This document shows, in pieces, positions 62,188 through 64,000 of a stretch of 64,000 nucleotides of DNA (its first letter is position 1; every line of letters begins with the position of its first letter). The stretch comes from Aquanectria penicillioides (lineage: Eukaryota; Ascomycota; Sordariomycetes; Hypocreales; Nectriaceae), in NCBI GenBank assembly GCA_003415625.1, contig PYIU01000003.1, positions 1,736,001 through 1,800,000 of the forward strand, read 5' to 3'. A program made the position numbers and the translations under genes. The notes beneath the pieces are model-generated. The model did not search any database and was not told the DNA's origin. It was given only the letters and a program-made list of their open reading frames with translations.

Positions 62188-63144
62188 CTTGAATATGGTT
62201 TGGTAGGCTGAACTGTTGTCGTGGACGGAGTTCAAAGGGCTGGTTGCAGAGAAGATTCGCGATCCAGGGATTGGAGGTGGTTTGGCGAGCGCTCACAATG
62301 TCGTCCTAGACAATCGCTCAATTTTTTGCTGTGGGTTGAGCCCTAAATTCTGGCACACAGAGCGCAAGCCCACCAGGCACCAGACTCGGGCACACGGACC
62401 ACTAAGCCGGGGGGGGGGGGGGGGCTTAGGGCGGCTGCAATCTTTGGAGGATCGTCGGTATTTCGGAGAAACTATCTTTCCGTCCCAGACAACCGCAACC
62501 TGGCTGTTCATGCTGCAAGCCCCTCCTTCCTCCTTTGGCGCTCGGACCAGGCCTGACGTCTATCCTCTCACTCGTCTCTCGTTGTCGTGCCTTCCGCTGC
62601 CGTCAGCTCCGGAGTCTTGTTGTTGAGCCCCGCGCTAGAGCCAAAAACAGCCTAACGGGCCCAGCGACTGTGGCTTGTGACGATGAACTGAGCTGAGCAA
62701 CCTCACCCATCCCGACTCACTGTCACTGACGAGTGCACCGCACCCGAGGTAGACACATACAGAGCTTCGTCTCTTGCCAGCGTTGGCCGTGTTTGCAGGG
62801 TTCGCGCGCGGGTTCCAAGGTCTATTTGCTTGTACTTCCCCCACGCATTCCCGTCCCGAAAACCATGTCAGACACCGCATCATAGCTCCGATATCCCGGT
62901 CTAGCTGCGGTCTTTCTTCCATCATCTCGGGCGGTCTTCTGGCGATCTCCGCCTACACATTTATATTCCCTCCTCAAAGAACATCTTTCCTTCCTGTTTG
63001 TTCAGTTCGCAAATACGGCTCCGGTGCCAGGTACACCTTACCTTGGCTCCCTTCTATCAAGCGCTACCTACACCAGCCATCAAACCAGCCAGCACCAAAC
63101 TTCCTGATCTTGCGGTTCAAGCCCGCTTATAGCTTGCCGCCGCC
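62188..63144. promoter_or_regulatory. Bidirectional promoter, rps3 / myotubularin
   Basis: A 957-bp spacer between divergent start codons must carry both promoters. It contains a G16 run at 62409-62424 whose ends belong to a 7-bp inverted repeat (CTAAGCC and GGCTTAG, 62402-62429). No other element is clear. Confidence 0.6.
62402..62429. repeat. G16 run inside a 7-bp inverted repeat
   Basis: CTAAGCC at 62402-62408 and GGCTTAG at 62423-62429 are perfect complements; the intervening sequence is entirely G. It lies about 220 bp upstream of the rps3 start. Confidence 0.8.
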
Positions 63145-64000
63145 ATGGAGGCTCGAAAGGTATGCGCGAACCGGCTTTCTCTGCCTTTTTCTTCACCTCA
63201 GGCATGTCGGTCTTCGCGGGAGTCCTAACGACGACTAGATCATCGAGAATGTCCAGGCCATCAACGGCGGCCAGATGACCCACGGCACTATTCGCCTGAC
63301 CGACTTCCACCTCGTCTTCTGCGCCCCCGTCGATCAGTCCGGTGCCCCCGGCTCTTCTCAACAGAACCCCTCAGGTGGCCCGCCCAAAGTTCGTGAGCGA
63401 TGGATAACATATCCCATGCTCTGCTATTGCGCCTTTCGCCCTGTGCCCCCCGGCTCGCGCCAGGCCCCGTCAGTTCGTATTCGATGCCGTGACTTTACGT
63501 TCGTCACCTTCAACTTCGCCGATACGGAAGCCGCACGCGAGGTGTTCGAGTTCATCAGGTCCCGGAGCTGCAGGTTGGGTACGGTAGAGAAACTATATGC
63601 CTTCAGCCACAAGCCCTTAAAACACGAGAAGGCAATGAGCGGCTGGGAGTTCTACGACCCTAAGGCCGAGTTCCGGCGACAAGGCATCAGCGAGAAGCTA
63701 CCGGACAGGGGTTGGAGGGTTACTCACATCAACAAGGACTACACTTTTTGCGACACTTATCCCGCCTTTCTCGTCGTCCCCTCCAAAATCTCAGATAATG
63801 TCCTCAAGTACGCGAGGGAGTTCCGATCGCGAAACCGCATACCTGCCCTATCTTATATTCATCCTGTCAACAACTGCACCATTACGCGAAGCTCGCAACC
63901 TTTGGCGGGAATCACAAGGAAGACAAACGTGCAAGATGAGAAGCTGGTAGCCGCCTCATTTTCAGCACTGCTCCCTGCTGGTTCTGAGGACACGACGCCA
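63145..64000 (+). CDS. Myotubularin-family phosphoinositide 3-phosphatase, 5' part
   Basis: N-terminal part of a myotubularin (yeast Ymr1-like), which removes the 3-phosphate of PI3P and PI(3,5)P2 on endosomal membranes; the gene is cut by the window edge. Exon 1 is 63145-63159 (MEARK), followed by an intron at 63160-63238 (GTATGC..CTAAC..CTAG) and an open exon 2 from 63239. A PH-GRAM domain is visible: IIENVQAINGGQMTHGTIRL, TDFHLVFCAP, then VRIRCRDFTFVTFNFADTEA. It is followed by KLYAFSHKPLKHEKAMSGWE, the start of the phosphatase domain, with GWRVTHINKDYTFCDTYPAF and PALSYIHPVNNCTITRSSQP. The catalytic CSDGWDR-type loop lies beyond the window, so activity cannot be judged. Confidence 0.92.

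Overview
The window is nuclear DNA of a filamentous ascomycete (Pezizomycotina; a sordariomycete, perhaps Hypocreales, is my best guess from protein similarity and not provable here). The signs are protein-coding genes split by short introns (mostly 48-130 nt, GT..AG, with CTAAC/CTGAC-type branch sites), tiny first coding exons, long pyrimidine-rich 5' leaders, and large gene-poor spacers full of microsatellites and TAGGTACCTA-like tracts. I see no tRNA, rRNA, CRISPR, prokaryotic operon or intact transposon.

Layout. 0-1.8 kb: an MFS transporter (minus). 1.8-7.6 kb: spacer and a CT-rich leader, then cdc42 (7.6-8.7, plus). 12.1-13.5: a secreted agmatinase-type ureohydrolase (plus). 13.5-20.6: a 7 kb gene-poor stretch holding one exon-like fragment and the leader of nrd1. 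20.6-23.0: nrd1, a four-RRM RNA-binding protein (plus). 23.9-25.5: histidine acid phosphatase (minus). 28.1-30.6: LCAT/PDAT-like hydrolase (plus). 31.4-32.2: 2EXR-domain protein (minus). 36.3-37.0: four-helix membrane protein (plus), with a CACGTG cluster about 0.8 kb upstream. 38.8-39.9: MIF-fold protein (plus). 42.5-43.9: Gtr2/RagC GTPase (plus), convergent with APC4 (44.0-46.7, minus). 47.2-49.0: coatomer delta (minus), divergent from a 791-residue acidic protein of unknown function (49.7-52.3, plus). 53.3-54.4: tandem GFA/CENP-V-fold zinc protein (minus). 58.2-59.9: NIPA-type magnesium transporter (plus). 61.2-62.2: ribosomal protein S3 (minus), divergent from a myotubularin phosphatase that runs off the right edge.

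The genes are mostly housekeeping (polarity, TOR signalling, cell cycle, COPI traffic, translation, phosphoinositides) and are not a functional cluster. I did not find a convincing new biological system. The most striking pattern is technical or evolutionary: five otherwise well-conserved genes (cdc42, agmatinase, LCAT-like, MIF-like, GFA) each need one extra base to restore frame, always within or beside a short C/G run, and APC4 and the LCAT start may be further cases. That points to systematic one-base deletions in the assembly rather than to real pseudogenes. Exon coordinates below come from reading splice sites by eye; for most genes the summed exon lengths are divisible by three.
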